Under the pieces are notes generated by a model. It was not told the DNA's origin. It saw nothing but the letters and a program-made list of their open reading frames with translations, and ran no database searches. This document shows positions 1 through 8,410 of a stretch of DNA of 32,415 nucleotides, piece by piece (positions within the stretch are counted from its first letter, which is position 1; the number at the start of each line of letters is the position of its first letter). The stretch is from a virus: positions 1 to 32,415 of IMG/VR virus record IMGVR_UViG_3300037137_000410; one strand, written 5' to 3'. The position numbers and the translations under genes are program-made.

Positions 1-498
1 CGTTTCGCCTTCATCGGCGTAGGCCGAATGCCCCTTGATATCCAGTGTGCGTGTATCTCTGTTTGCGCCGATCAGCACGGGAGAGACCTCATATGTTTCG
101 CCAGCGATCAGATAGCGCACCGGATCATCAATCCCATCGTCAAAGCGGCCTATTTTGGATTCGTTGACACTGAACCCAAAAGACCACTCTTGCAACCCGC
201 CTAGATTTTTGATTGTCCGATAGTGTTGCAGGCCGCTATCGGTATCCATGAAAAATGCCCCATCAAAAACCGCCCCCTCCTGCATGACGCGAATGATGCC
301 CTTGCCGGGTGGCAACGTGCCCCAGTCATGTCCCCAGGACGACATGACCATCTCTTGGCCGTCCATGAAAAACGATGGCAGCACAACGTCATGGTCGCTA
401 TCCCGCATGTTGAAAACCGAAAACATGGCCTGTACGCGCCCGCTGTCTTCGGATTCCAGCAATTTTACCTTTGCCTTGAAACGTTTGATCTCAGCCAT
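1..498 (-). CDS. HK97-family prohead protease (Peptidase S78-like), 3' end off window
   Basis: The frame is open from an ATG at 498 to the left edge (166 residues, no stop), with GGAGGAAT just upstream as ribosome-binding site. The N-terminal half reads FSVFN.RDSDHDVVLPSFF, followed by SSWGHDWG near residue 54 and QEWSFGFSV near residue 103, then EVSPVLIGANRDTRT. This matches the HK97 prohead protease pattern, in which the His of the HDW segment and the Ser of the EWSFGF segment are the likely catalytic residues. The family cleaves scaffold and capsid N-termini during head maturation. It is the last head gene visible on the leftward operon; the major capsid gene would be expected next, outside the window. 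The function is well supported by the motifs and by its place downstream of the portal gene. Confidence 0.88.
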   Translation of the reverse strand, partial: MAEIKRFKAKVKLLESEDSGRVQAMFSVFNMRDSDHDVVLPSFFMDGQEMVMSSWGHDWGTLPPGKGIIRVMQEGAVFDGAFFMDTDSGLQHYRTIKNLGGLQEWSFGFSVNESKIGRFDDGIDDPVRYLIAGETYEVSPVLIGANRDTRTLDIKGHSAYADEGET

Positions 499-529
499 CG
501 CTATTCCTCCATTGACCCGGTAAGAGTTC

Positions 530-540
530 TTATCACCACA
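530..540 (+). repeat. Polar intergenic motif, copy 1 (exact TTATCACCACA)
   Basis: Exact copy lying in the gap between the stop of the 543-1199 gene and the ribosome-binding site of the protease gene. Both flanking genes are on the minus strand while the motif reads on plus. Confidence 0.8.
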
Positions 541-542
541 AC

Positions 543-1199
543 CTACGCCGCCCCGAGATGATCCGCCAGCCGCTTGACCTGCGCCGCCAGGCCGGTGATC
601 GCCGTCACCACGCCCGCCAGGTCACCCGTTGGATCGGGATCCGGATCGGGATCGGGATCCGGCTCCACCGTCCGTGGCTCCGCCTGAAAGACGACGAAGG
701 TGCTGACATGCTGCGTGTACCCGCTCAGCAGCGGCATATCGACGCCATTCAGCACATCGGCCGGCCCGACGATGGTGCCCCGCCATGAGCCGTGCGCGCC
801 CTTCGAGGGATCATAGGTATTCTCCAGAACGATGTTCTCCGAACCGTCGTTCTTGGCGTTGCGGAGGATCCACGGCGCACCATTCTGCGACCAGATGAGG
901 CCTGCTCCTGGCATGTCGTTGCCGGCTGCATCGCGCCGCTTGATGAAGAAATGATGCGAGCCGCCCGCGCCGTCGAACTTGGCCCCCGACCAGTAATCAT
1001 TCTTCGCCCAGTCGTCAACGCCGCCGAAGTCATTTGACAGTTCCCACGATCCCTCATGCGTCGTGAACACGTCCACGATGCGCCACACCTGATCGCCCTT
1101 CCACTCGTCTTTGTCGGCGCGCTCCTCGAATGGCGTGATCGTCAGATTCAAGCCGCCCGTGCCTTCGATCCACTTGCCAATGCGTTGAGTCAGTGCCAT
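543..1199 (-). CDS. Putative virion surface protein with Asp-Pro stalk
   Basis: Protein of 218 residues. I chose the ATG at 1199 because GAGGGTGAG lies just before it and the upstream gene ends at 1207; a frame extension to 1265 lies inside that gene and repeats the same MALTQ start. I do not recognise the family. It has a compact aromatic- and Gly-rich N-terminal domain of about 170 residues (many W, F and D, as in beta-sandwich or binding domains), then a PDPDPDPDPDP linker, then a short hydrophobic heptad-like tail of about 30 residues that could trimerise. It sits between portal and protease, so a head fibre or decoration role is plausible, but this is inference from position and layout. 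Confidence 0.75.
   Translation of the reverse strand: MALTQRIGKWIEGTGGLNLTITPFEERADKDEWKGDQVWRIVDVFTTHEGSWELSNDFGGVDDWAKNDYWSGAKFDGAGGSHHFFIKRRDAAGNDMPGAGLIWSQNGAPWILRNAKNDGSENIVLENTYDPSKGAHGSWRGTIVGPADVLNGVDMPLLSGYTQHVSTFVVFQAEPRTVEPDPDPDPDPDPTGDLAGVVTAITGLAAQVKRLADHLGAA
630..662 (-). repeat. Hexanucleotide repeat encoding an Asp-Pro stalk
   Basis: Five consecutive Pro-Asp codon pairs built from a near-perfect GATCCN hexamer. Gain or loss of units would keep frame and change stalk length. Confidence 0.7.
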
Positions 1200-1206
1200 C
1201 TCACCC

Positions 1207-1947
1207 TCACACAATGTACTCGTGCAGGCCCAGGTAGAAATCGACCGTCCCTGTGTCAGCGCCAATCACCATAACGCGCGCCCAGGCCAGCGTATCATTC
1301 GCCTGCCGGCGCGTCATCACGTCGATCGGCGTTTCCTCGGTGTTGGTCGCTTGCGGCTTGTAGACAAACTCCGTATAGGTATTGGCGAGCAGCGCCGCCG
1401 CCCCGGTTGCGCCGAAGCCGATCTGTATGAAATGCGTACTGGCGTCCCGCTCCATGTCCACGATCATCAGGCGGTGCATGTCCCATTTCGTGTTACCCGC
1501 CACGGCTGGCGTATCATCCTCGCCCAAGAGCTGCACCCACGTTCCCCACGTATCATTTCCGGCGTCGATCCGGAAGGGTACTTCTGCCCCGCCCGCTTCG
1601 GTCTTGCCGATGCGGGCAGCGAAGTGCGTCGCCGTCTCCGTGCCCGCGACCGCCTTGCCGAACCAGCGTTCGTAATTGTGGAAGTGGCGCTCGATTTCGT
1701 AGAGGCGATTGTAGATCGGCTCATTCGCCACGTCACCCAGGATCGCGCCCAATGACGGCGTGCCCCCGGTGTTGGTCAGCGTGCCGAGCTGCGTCTCTTG
1801 GATGTAGCGCAGCACCTCCGCCAGACTCACATCATTCGCCGCCGCCGCTGCTGCCGGATACGCTGCGATGCCGGCCGCGCCGTAGAGCGCATTCTGTACC
1901 GTCGATATATCGGCGACCGTGGCCGCCAGTGGATTGCTCAGAGGCAT
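1207..1947 (-). CDS. Putative phage structural protein, unknown family
   Basis: Protein of 246 residues starting at an ATG preceded by GAGGGGG. The first 70 residues are Ala-rich and helix-prone (a run of AYPAAAAAAND near residue 29), followed by a segment suited to a coiled coil (EPIYNRLYEIERHFHNYERW) and a C-terminal domain rich in beta-type sequence with several W, F and Y. The layout of an N-terminal anchor, helical neck and C-terminal beta domain resembles phage fibres or head decoration proteins. It sits in a tight head operon, 1 nt after the 1949-2236 gene and 7 nt before the next start. No enzymatic motif is visible. Confidence 0.78.
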   Translation of the reverse strand: MPLSNPLAATVADISTVQNALYGAAGIAAYPAAAAAANDVSLAEVLRYIQETQLGTLTNTGGTPSLGAILGDVANEPIYNRLYEIERHFHNYERWFGKAVAGTETATHFAARIGKTEAGGAEVPFRIDAGNDTWGTWVQLLGEDDTPAVAGNTKWDMHRLMIVDMERDASTHFIQIGFGATGAAALLANTYTEFVYKPQATNTEETPIDVMTRRQANDTLAWARVMVIGADTGTVDFYLGLHEYIV

Positions 1948-1948
1948 G

Positions 1949-2236
1949 TTACACCCCCTCGGAAATGAGCAGGATCTTCCCGCCGCTCGCGCAGATGCAA
2001 TTGACCGCCCCGACGTACAGGCTGCCCCCGGTCAATTCGAGCGAGCCGCCCGCTGCGTTGATGCGGATGCCCTGATTCAAGACAGCCGCCGCCCCGATCT
2101 TGACGTACACCGTCTCGTCGGAATCGTTGACCAGCAACAGCCATTTGCGGTCAGCGTTGGCCGCTTTAGCGACCGTTGTCGCCGCCCCCACGGTCACGGC
2201 CGTGTGAGTAACAGTTGTTATCGCAGCAATAGCCAT
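1949..2236 (-). CDS. Small phage structural (head-decoration-like) protein
   Basis: Protein of 95 residues with TAGGAGGATT before its ATG. The sequence is Ala/Val/Gly-rich and beta-prone, with the core ADRKWLLLVNDSDETVYVKIG followed by NQGIRINAAGGS and a C-terminal GGKILLISEG. Small proteins of this composition are common near portal genes in siphoviruses and resemble beta-sandwich decoration or spike-base proteins. This is a family resemblance by eye. It lies directly downstream of the portal-MuF gene, separated by a 56-nt gap that contains a copy of the polar motif. Confidence 0.8.
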   Translation of the reverse strand: MAIAAITTVTHTAVTVGAATTVAKAANADRKWLLLVNDSDETVYVKIGAAAVLNQGIRINAAGGSLELTGGSLYVGAVNCICASGGKILLISEGV

Positions 2237-2253
2237 CGAATCCTCCTAGAGTT

Positions 2254-2264
2254 TTATCAGCACA
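2254..2264 (+). repeat. Polar intergenic motif, copy 2 (TTATCAGCACA)
   Basis: One mismatch to the consensus. It lies in the 56-nt gap between the portal gene stop and the ribosome-binding site of the 1949-2236 gene. Confidence 0.7.
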
Positions 2265-2292
2265 CTGCAGGTAACTTTGATTGCGCGCGCAA

Positions 2293-4509
2293 TCAGGCTT
2301 CCTCGACAATCGCTGAAAACGCGCGTAAGCAGCGCGGATGCGCCAACGGATATTCGTCCGCAACGTCGAAGCTCACGATCATACCGTCAGCCTTCTCCGG
2401 GTCATCATGGGAACGTAACCCGCAATCATCGCCATCAAAAATCTTCATCGCCTTGACCAGCGGGTTGACACGGCACGCCGTGATGTTCGTCTTGTTCATG
2501 GCGGTCCCTGTCTCGGTGCGTGCAATCGTCTCGCTGCGATACTGCCGGGCCGCCCGATCACCCGCCTTCTCGGCCGCCACATCGCCCCAACCGCGCAATT
2601 TGGCCCGGTCGAAGGCTTCCTGGTACACGCCCGGATACATATCCCGGCCCTCGACATAGCCCCGGATGCGCCTGGCCAGCGCCTCCGGCCCATCGCCCAC
2701 CGCCTTACCGTCGGCGAGCGCCGCCATGATCGCCTCGCGTGTCTGCGTCGTGATGTCGGCCAGGCCCTTGCGCGTCGCCCAGTTGCGGATCATGTCCCGC
2801 GCGATGGGATCCTCGATCATCACGCTGATCGGCAGGCTCAGTGTATCCGTCACCGTCAGCATGGTTGTCGAGAAAATGGACTCAAAATTTGCCGTGTACA
2901 ACACCTTGAACGTGGCGTCGATAGCTTCCGGCAAGGCGACCTGCACGATTTCACCGCCCGTGAGCGCAACCCGGAAAGCCGCACCCGCCAGCGCGCCGTC
3001 AACCACAATCATCGTATCAGCCGCCACGCCTTCGAAGGCGTCACTCAGATCGGCGGCGAATTTCGCCATGAGCCGGATGCGGTCACGCTCGAGGCGTGCC
3101 AGGAGCTTGCGTTGCGCCGGCGTCATGCCCCGGCGTTTGGTCTCGACCTGGCGCAGCCCCTTTGCCGGCGGCGTCTCATCTGCCGGCGCTTCGTCCTCCG
3201 TCGTCCCGTCGGCCGTCGGTCGTCCGCCGTCCGTCGTCAACGCTGCCGGCACCGGCGCCGGCTCCCGAATCTCGCCGATCTGCACTTCCTCGCTGGAAGA
3301 AGAGCGCAGATAGACGTTATCCGCTGCCTCGGATTGCTCGCCGACCATCTCCTGCGCGCGTGCCACCGTGAGCCAGCCGCCACGCACGGCCGTATCGACA
3401 CGCACCCAAAGCTTGTTCTGGTCCTCCTGCAGCACCCGCACATTGCGGTAGTCCCACGCGACGCGCTGTTTGCCCGTCGCATCCCACTCGGGCAGGAGCT
3501 GGCTGGTCAGATCCGCAGCGAACAGCCGTTGATTCGGGATGATGTTGCTCTCGTAAGCCATCTCCCGCGCTTCGCTCATGTTGGCGAATGTCGAGCGGTC
3601 CAGCCCGGCCCCCAGGCCGGCCACGATCGCGGGCACGCCAAGCACGGCTGATACCCGCTCTTCCGGGATGCGCCGCAGGGCTTTCACGTCCATCTGTTGC
3701 GGATCGAAGCCTAGCGGCGTCACTTTCACGCGCGCCGGCATCACCATCGGATCGCCGCGATTGTCGCCGCTCGAAAGCTGCTTGAACTCCGCTTTGATCG
3801 CCTTCGCATCGTCCGGCGTAACGTTGACCTCGTCGGTGTCCGGAGCGATGATCACCCCCGGCACGCCCACATTGCGCAGCAGGCTGGCCGTGTAGTTGGC
3901 CGCCTCATCGTCCGTGAAGATCTCCCGCAACAAGCTGCCCAACGGGCTCAGCCCCTTGCGCGTGTTGGTCGGATCCATGCCGTCCCGGAAATGCACGATG
4001 TCGGCCGGGTCGTAGTTGATCTGCGCACCATTCGGCGTGTAAATGTAATAACTCAGATAGGCGCTGCCATCCTGCGGCCACCACGGCTGCACCAGATGCT
4101 CAGGCAGCCACCAGAGCTCCACCGGCTCGCGCATCCCGTTGCGGATCTTCAGCCAGTAGGCGTTCCCGCTCACCGTCCAGTCGGCCAACGTCGCCCGCCA
4201 CAGCAGCTCTCCGGAGTAGTAGAGGTTCGGCTTGCGGAGCAGGCTGATCAGCCGCGCATCGGGCACGGCGATCTCCGTCCCATCGCGCTGCATCTGGAGC
4301 ACCTGGAGCTGCGCCTCGGGAAACGTGCGGCAAATCCAGCGCACGCACGCTTCCACCGCCGAATTGCCCCGCCCGTTGCCCTGCACCTGGCCGGCGTAGT
4401 CGAACTTCGTGCGTCCCAGCAGCGAGGCCAGGCTCCAGCCGGAGAAGCCGCCCGACCACTGCATCACCGCCGCTCGGAGTGCTTTTGATGCCCGGTCGAA
4501 TACGTTCAC
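2293..4509 (-). CDS. Portal protein fused to a MuF-type minor head domain
   Basis: Protein of 738 residues from a GTG start with AGAGG upstream. Residues about 30-400 match HK97-family portals: a CVRWICRTF helix, SGELLWRATLADWTVSGNAYW, WWLPEHLVQPW, DIVHFRDGMDP.NTRKGLSPL and VPAIVAGLGAGLDRSTFAN. Residues about 420-450 form a low-complexity linker rich in Ala, Pro, Thr and Glu. The C-terminal third is a Mu gpF/SPP1 gp7-like domain: ARTETGTAMN near 665, then KIFDGDDCGLRSHDDP and a final EYPLAHPRCLRAF. The portal ring is the vertex channel for DNA and tail attachment; MuF proteins ride with it into the head. The two are usually separate neighbouring genes, so the fusion is notable, and no stop or frame break separates them. 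Confidence 0.9.
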   Translation of the reverse strand: MNVFDRASKALRAAVMQWSGGFSGWSLASLLGRTKFDYAGQVQGNGRGNSAVEACVRWICRTFPEAQLQVLQMQRDGTEIAVPDARLISLLRKPNLYYSGELLWRATLADWTVSGNAYWLKIRNGMREPVELWWLPEHLVQPWWPQDGSAYLSYYIYTPNGAQINYDPADIVHFRDGMDPTNTRKGLSPLGSLLREIFTDDEAANYTASLLRNVGVPGVIIAPDTDEVNVTPDDAKAIKAEFKQLSSGDNRGDPMVMPARVKVTPLGFDPQQMDVKALRRIPEERVSAVLGVPAIVAGLGAGLDRSTFANMSEAREMAYESNIIPNQRLFAADLTSQLLPEWDATGKQRVAWDYRNVRVLQEDQNKLWVRVDTAVRGGWLTVARAQEMVGEQSEAADNVYLRSSSSEEVQIGEIREPAPVPAALTTDGGRPTADGTTEDEAPADETPPAKGLRQVETKRRGMTPAQRKLLARLERDRIRLMAKFAADLSDAFEGVAADTMIVVDGALAGAAFRVALTGGEIVQVALPEAIDATFKVLYTANFESIFSTTMLTVTDTLSLPISVMIEDPIARDMIRNWATRKGLADITTQTREAIMAALADGKAVGDGPEALARRIRGYVEGRDMYPGVYQEAFDRAKLRGWGDVAAEKAGDRAARQYRSETIARTETGTAMNKTNITACRVNPLVKAMKIFDGDDCGLRSHDDPEKADGMIVSFDVADEYPLAHPRCLRAFSAIVEEA

Positions 4510-4558
4510 ACTGCCTCTTTTGTCAGCAACAGCCGGCCCACCGTTGCGAGAAGTTGCA

Positions 4559-4569
4559 TTATCACTACA
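4559..4569 (+). repeat. Polar intergenic motif, copy 3 (TTATCACTACA)
   Basis: One mismatch. It overlaps the TAG stop (4565-4567) of the 4565-5800 gene and lies upstream of the portal gene start. Confidence 0.7.
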
Positions 4570-5800
4570 GATTGATCGTCATGGTCGGCGTGTAGACGGC
4601 GTCAAATGTGCCATCCACCAGGATGCTCGATGAGCCATCCGCCAGCATCAGCTTCAGATCGTAATAGACTTTTTGCTTGGTCAGCAGCGCCGTCACGTCG
4701 TCTTGGATCAGCAGCGTAACCGCGCCGTTAGGCTGATCGACCGTCAGCGCCGCCTTCGCCAAGTACCCGCCGCCTGCCAGTCCCATGTACCGCTGCAAGC
4801 CGTCGCCGCCGGCCCCCGGATTGCTGATGAGCACCTGTAGTAGCGCCGTGGTGTCGGCCCCGTCGAGCAGCTTCTTCGCCGTGAACACGATGGCTGTCCA
4901 GGTGGCCCCGATGTTCAGCCCCGACCAAGTGACCGTGAAAGTAGTGGCGATGACGCACTCCAGGTTGTCGGCGTCGGGATCGGCAATCACGGAGGTCTGC
5001 ACCTGCGTGAGCGTGCGCGTGGCGTTAGCCCAAACAGCCGCCGCCGATGCGGCCAACGTTGCCGGTAGTGTCGTGCCGGTATCCAGCAGAATCTCATCGA
5101 GGTGCTCGTCAACGCTGCCCGCCGAAGGTGCGCCCGCCGTGGGTGCCAGCTTCATGGCGTCGCGCGTCTGTTGCGCCGTGAGACCGCCGCCACCGCCTAC
5201 GCTGCTCACATCGGCGTCGAGGTGCGTCGCGTTGACTGATTGTGATTCCAGCGTCCCGATACGATACGACGAACCGGCTGCCGGGTTGACTTCCCAGTTT
5301 GGCGCAACCGTCGCGATTTTAGACGCGCCGTCGTAATACGTGATATGGCGCACTTGGCCCGATCCGGTGTTGGCCCAGATTTGCACATACATGCCCCGAT
5401 AGATGTTTTCGATGGCGCTCTCGGTTGCGTGCAGGGTGATCTCGCCAGCGTCGCCGGCTTGCGCTGTGGAATCGACCACCTCGATAATGCGCTCTGGAAA
5501 GAGTTGCAGGCCGATGGTGACGCAGTTGGCGCTCTTGATTTGCAGCGTAACGGTATCGGCGCCCATCTCGGCCGCGGTCAGCGTCAGATAACCGTATGCT
5601 GAATCGACCGCGCCGCCAACCTCTTTCAGCAGCGTGACCTCTTCCCAACAGTCGGCGAACGTGCCGCCGTTTTTCGAGACCTCGCTGTCAAGCGTTGCAG
5701 GGCTGAGCGTCGTGCCGTCAGATTTGCGGAACTCCAGAAAGAGCGTATGTTTTGAGCCATAAACGGGCGTATTCTTGGAATGTGTCACGCTGTTTGCCAT
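4565..5800 (-). CDS. Putative phage fibre or baseplate-like structural protein
   Basis: Protein of 411 residues with AAGAGGT before the ATG. The N-terminal region (about 1-110) reads like the beta-sandwich heads of baseplate-upper-protein-type domains (GSKHTLFLEFRKSDGTTLSP, then LTLTAAEMGADTVTLQI). A Gly-rich hinge follows near 205 (SSVGGGGGLTAQQTRDAMKL). The segment AAAVWANATRTLTQ near 256-270 is a phrase often seen in phage fibres, and the C-terminal 130 residues are again beta-rich. It lies between terminase and portal, an unusual place for a fibre. The function is inferred from sequence texture and neighbours; no catalytic motif is seen. Confidence 0.75.
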   Translation of the reverse strand: MANSVTHSKNTPVYGSKHTLFLEFRKSDGTTLSPATLDSEVSKNGGTFADCWEEVTLLKEVGGAVDSAYGYLTLTAAEMGADTVTLQIKSANCVTIGLQLFPERIIEVVDSTAQAGDAGEITLHATESAIENIYRGMYVQIWANTGSGQVRHITYYDGASKIATVAPNWEVNPAAGSSYRIGTLESQSVNATHLDADVSSVGGGGGLTAQQTRDAMKLAPTAGAPSAGSVDEHLDEILLDTGTTLPATLAASAAAVWANATRTLTQVQTSVIADPDADNLECVIATTFTVTWSGLNIGATWTAIVFTAKKLLDGADTTALLQVLISNPGAGGDGLQRYMGLAGGGYLAKAALTVDQPNGAVTLLIQDDVTALLTKQKVYYDLKLMLADGSSSILVDGTFDAVYTPTMTINL

Positions 5801-5803
5801 CGT

Positions 5804-6850
5804 CTACCTCTTGAAGCCGAAGCCCTGCCCGGATTGCTGGAAGCCGCCGCTGGCGCCCACGTATGTGCCTTCGAGCGTCGTGCGATTGTAGATGACGCCA
5901 TCCTTGACATCGGTAACAGCCGGATAGTCGTTGGACATTGATATATCGTCGCCCGCCGAATCCTTGACGACGATCACATTGTAGTCGGCATCCAACGCCA
6001 TCTTGCAGAAACCGTGAAGTGCTGAGTTACCATTTGCCTGCGAGCCGATGTGCTTGTAGGTGGTCGTACCACCGGAAACCGCACCTGATAGCCCAGGCGT
6101 ATTGAATGCTGAACCGCCAACTGCCTTGTCCACCGAAATGGTGCCCGTAGAAACATTGTATGCGCCGACATTGGTGGCCACGCTGCCGCCCGTGCTGGTG
6201 CCCGAAATGTTGATCGTGCCGCCCACCGCGTTGTATGCGCCATAGCAGGTGCCCGCGCCGCCCGATGATGCCACATTGCCCGTGATCGTAACCGTGCCCG
6301 TGCTGTAGTTATTTACGCCCTGAGTGCCACTACCGGCAGCAGCCGCCACGTCGCCGGTGATGTTGACCGTGCCCGTTGATGCGTTCTGGATGCCATGCGA
6401 CGCCGATCCCGAACCAGCAGTAACGTTGCCCGTCACGTTTAGGATGCCGGAGGAGGCATTTTTGACACCCAAACAATTACTGCCGCCACCGCCTGTCACC
6501 GTGCCGACAATCGTCAGCGTACCTGCCGCGTTGTTGCCAACGGCCACTTGTGCGCCGCCGGTGACGTTGCCGTTGAGGGTGACTGTACCAGCCGCATGTG
6601 TGCAGCGCAGACCGCCATTGGTCGGATACGTCGTGTTCATGACGTAGTTGGCGTTGATCGTCTTGCCGCCACTCGTGACCTCGAAATGGCCGCTGGACGT
6701 GGCTTCGATAGTCGTGCACGTCACGTCCTGGTCAATCGTGACGGTGTACGCGCCGGTTTGCGCGATATCTCCGACGCCGGGCTTAACGCCTCCTGTCCAG
6801 GTTGCGCCCGCGCTCCAAGCGCCCGTTGCCGCCGCGACGATGGTAGCCAT
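5804..6850 (-). CDS. Beta-helix-like repeat protein, putative fibre or capsid spike
   Basis: Protein of 348 residues, coupled to the upstream gene (its ATG is 1 nt after that stop; ribosome-binding site weak). Residues 1-70 (GAWSAGATWTGG, DIAQTGAYTVTIDQDVTCTTI) look like a cap. Residues about 106-253 are six tandem 25-26-residue repeats on the pattern N(A/S)STG(T/I)(V/L)N(I/V)TGNV followed by Gly/Ala/Ser and G(V/A/I). This is typical of a right-handed beta-helix with one rung per repeat. The C-terminal 70 residues are non-repetitive and end in a Gly-rich GFQQSGQGFGFKR. It is probably a trimeric fibre on the virion surface. Together with the 4565-5800 gene it forms a two-gene insert between terminase and portal. 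Confidence 0.75.
   Translation of the reverse strand: MATIVAAATGAWSAGATWTGGVKPGVGDIAQTGAYTVTIDQDVTCTTIEATSSGHFEVTSGGKTINANYVMNTTYPTNGGLRCTHAAGTVTLNGNVTGGAQVAVGNNAAGTLTIVGTVTGGGGSNCLGVKNASSGILNVTGNVTAGSGSASHGIQNASTGTVNITGDVAAAAGSGTQGVNNYSTGTVTITGNVASSGGAGTCYGAYNAVGGTINISGTSTGGSVATNVGAYNVSTGTISVDKAVGGSAFNTPGLSGAVSGGTTTYKHIGSQANGNSALHGFCKMALDADYNVIVVKDSAGDDISMSNDYPAVTDVKDGVIYNRTTLEGTYVGASGGFQQSGQGFGFKR
6092..6598 (-). repeat. Tandem coding repeat, about 75 bp per unit
   Basis: Codes for six 25-26-residue beta-helix units plus one partial unit. The DNA repeats are degenerate; the protein pattern STG-T-V-N-I-TG-NV is clearer than the base identity. Confidence 0.7.
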
Positions 6851-6851
6851 G

Positions 6852-7166
6852 TTACAGCCCCGTGCTCAGGTACTTGCTGAGGATCGCGCCGATCTCCGCC
6901 ACCGCTGCGCCGATCTCGCTCTTGCTCTCGACGGCTTCGATGGCCGAGCCGATGGAGAGCGTCTTGGTCATGCTCTCCGGCGCTACGTCAATCGAGCCAT
7001 CCTTGAGGATGCGATACGGTTTCGCCATGATCGAGGCGTTGGCGTCCACGATGCCAGGATGATCCAACTTCGGAGCCATCGACAGCCAGATCAGCAGGCC
7101 GCTGTATGGCGTCTCAGGTTCGAGCGGAGGAATCGGTGTGCCCAGGATCGGAAATAGATCAGCCAT
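6852..7166 (-). CDS. Hypothetical phage protein downstream of terminase
   Basis: Protein of 104 residues. I chose the ATG at 7166 because CAGGAG precedes it; a longer frame runs back into the terminase gene. The N-terminus is Pro-rich (FPILGTPIPPLEPETPYSG), the middle is polar, and the C-terminal 45 residues form a likely amphipathic helix (IGSAIEAVESKSEIGAAVAEIGAILSKYL). No known domain is recognised. It sits 26 nt after the terminase stop, with a polar motif copy in that gap. It could be a small structural or scaffolding protein, but this is only position-based. Confidence 0.7.
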   Translation of the reverse strand: MADLFPILGTPIPPLEPETPYSGLLIWLSMAPKLDHPGIVDANASIMAKPYRILKDGSIDVAPESMTKTLSIGSAIEAVESKSEIGAAVAEIGAILSKYLSTGL

Positions 7167-7189
7167 GTTGATTGCTCCTGTAACCTGCA

Positions 7190-7200
7190 TTATCACAACG
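7190..7200 (+). repeat. Polar intergenic motif, copy 4 (TTATCACAACG)
   Basis: Two mismatches. It overlaps the stop codon of the large terminase gene. Confidence 0.65.
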
Positions 7201-8410
7201 GCCGCATTGACCGTTTCCGGTTGACCAGCAGCTCCGTGCCCGCCCAGACCAGCGCGTCGAGCCTGTTCGGGCTGGCGCCGCCCTGCTCCCACTGGCACAT
7301 CTCGTCCTCGAGGAGCGGGAAGGCCCCGACGTGGTGCCCGTGTCCCTGCTCATAGAACGCTGCTACCGGCTCCGCTCTCGTGAGCTTGCCCCGGCTGGCG
7401 TGTACGGCCGTGTACGGGATCTGCCGATCCACCGTGCGCAGCGTCTGCTCGACCATCTCGCCGCCGTTGTTCACCTCGGCGATGATCCGGTCGGCCTTGA
7501 ACTTGTGAAAGGCCGTGATCGCCGCGCTCGCCCACTGGAGCGGCGAACCGTGCAGGCTGGCATCTTCCAGCACGTAGAACTGCTCACCCGCCACGCCCGC
7601 CACGATGATCCCTGCCTCATCTCCCGCGGCCGTCGCCGTCGGATCAATCGCCACGACGATGCGCTGGAGGTCCGGCGCCTTGATCACCCGCCCGGCGTCG
7701 ATGTTGTCCCGCTTCCACAATGCGCCGGGATTGTCGTCCAGGATCTCCCCGGCGATCTCCTGCCGCCCCAACCGGGTTCCCTCGTACTTCGAGATGATCT
7801 GATTCAGGAACTCCGGCGCCAGGTTCGGCGCATTGTCGTAAGTCTTGCCTCTGGTAACGTGCGATGTCTTGGCTTTCGCCAGATCCTTGATGATCGTCGT
7901 CGGCCTGGGCGTCGTGGTGACCACCACTTGCGGATGCCGCCCGAGCCGCAGCCCCATCATTGCCTGATCCCACGCTTCAGGATACCGCCAGCTCGCCAAC
8001 TCATCGGCCCACAGCCGCATGTGCTGCTTGCCCCGCAAGCGTTCCGGCTCGTCGGCGGTGAAGATCAGGCTCTTCGCCCCATTCGGCCAGGCGAGCTGCC
8101 GTTTGCTCGCCAGATACCGGGGCCGCTCTCCCGCCGGGCAGATCGCCAGGATGCCGCTCTCGCCCTCGATCATGATGTCCCTGGCGTCGTCGGCCGTCGC
8201 GCCGATCAGGTTGACCAGGGGACTCGTGCGCACTTGCGCTCTGACCCACTCCGCCCCGGTGCGGCTCTTGCCCCACCCACGCCCCGCCAGGATCAGCCAG
8301 CAGCGCCAGTCCCACGCCGGCGGGATCTGTTCCGGCCTGGCCCACTGCGCCCAATCGTAGAGCAGCGCATTGACCTCATGATCCGTCAGCCCCGCCAGCG
8401 CCGCCAACAT
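7193..8410 (-). CDS. terL: Terminase large subunit
   Basis: Protein of 405 residues from the ATG at 8410. A GTG start at 8473 would add 21 residues, but its ribosome-binding site would almost touch the start codon. The N-terminus LAGLTDHEVNALLYDWAQWARPEQ is typical of this terminase group. The Walker A motif is AGRGWGKS (residues 42-49), Walker B is LWADE (133-137), and a TTTPR coupling motif follows near 165. The RNase-H-like nuclease has Asp in VVAIDPTAT (about 256), Glu in AEVNNGG (about 312) and Asp in NRLDALVWA (about 385). It powers DNA translocation into the prohead and cuts the concatemer. The start overlaps the end of the small-subunit gene by 35 nt. Confidence 0.93.
   Translation of the reverse strand: MLAALAGLTDHEVNALLYDWAQWARPEQIPPAWDWRCWLILAGRGWGKSRTGAEWVRAQVRTSPLVNLIGATADDARDIMIEGESGILAICPAGERPRYLASKRQLAWPNGAKSLIFTADEPERLRGKQHMRLWADELASWRYPEAWDQAMMGLRLGRHPQVVVTTTPRPTTIIKDLAKAKTSHVTRGKTYDNAPNLAPEFLNQIISKYEGTRLGRQEIAGEILDDNPGALWKRDNIDAGRVIKAPDLQRIVVAIDPTATAAGDEAGIIVAGVAGEQFYVLEDASLHGSPLQWASAAITAFHKFKADRIIAEVNNGGEMVEQTLRTVDRQIPYTAVHASRGKLTRAEPVAAFYEQGHGHHVGAFPLLEDEMCQWEQGGASPNRLDALVWAGTELLVNRKRSMRPL

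Noticed and set aside
6092-6598. Tandem repeats as a possible non-coding satellite
   Set aside because: Repeat is clear at the protein level and frame is kept through all units.
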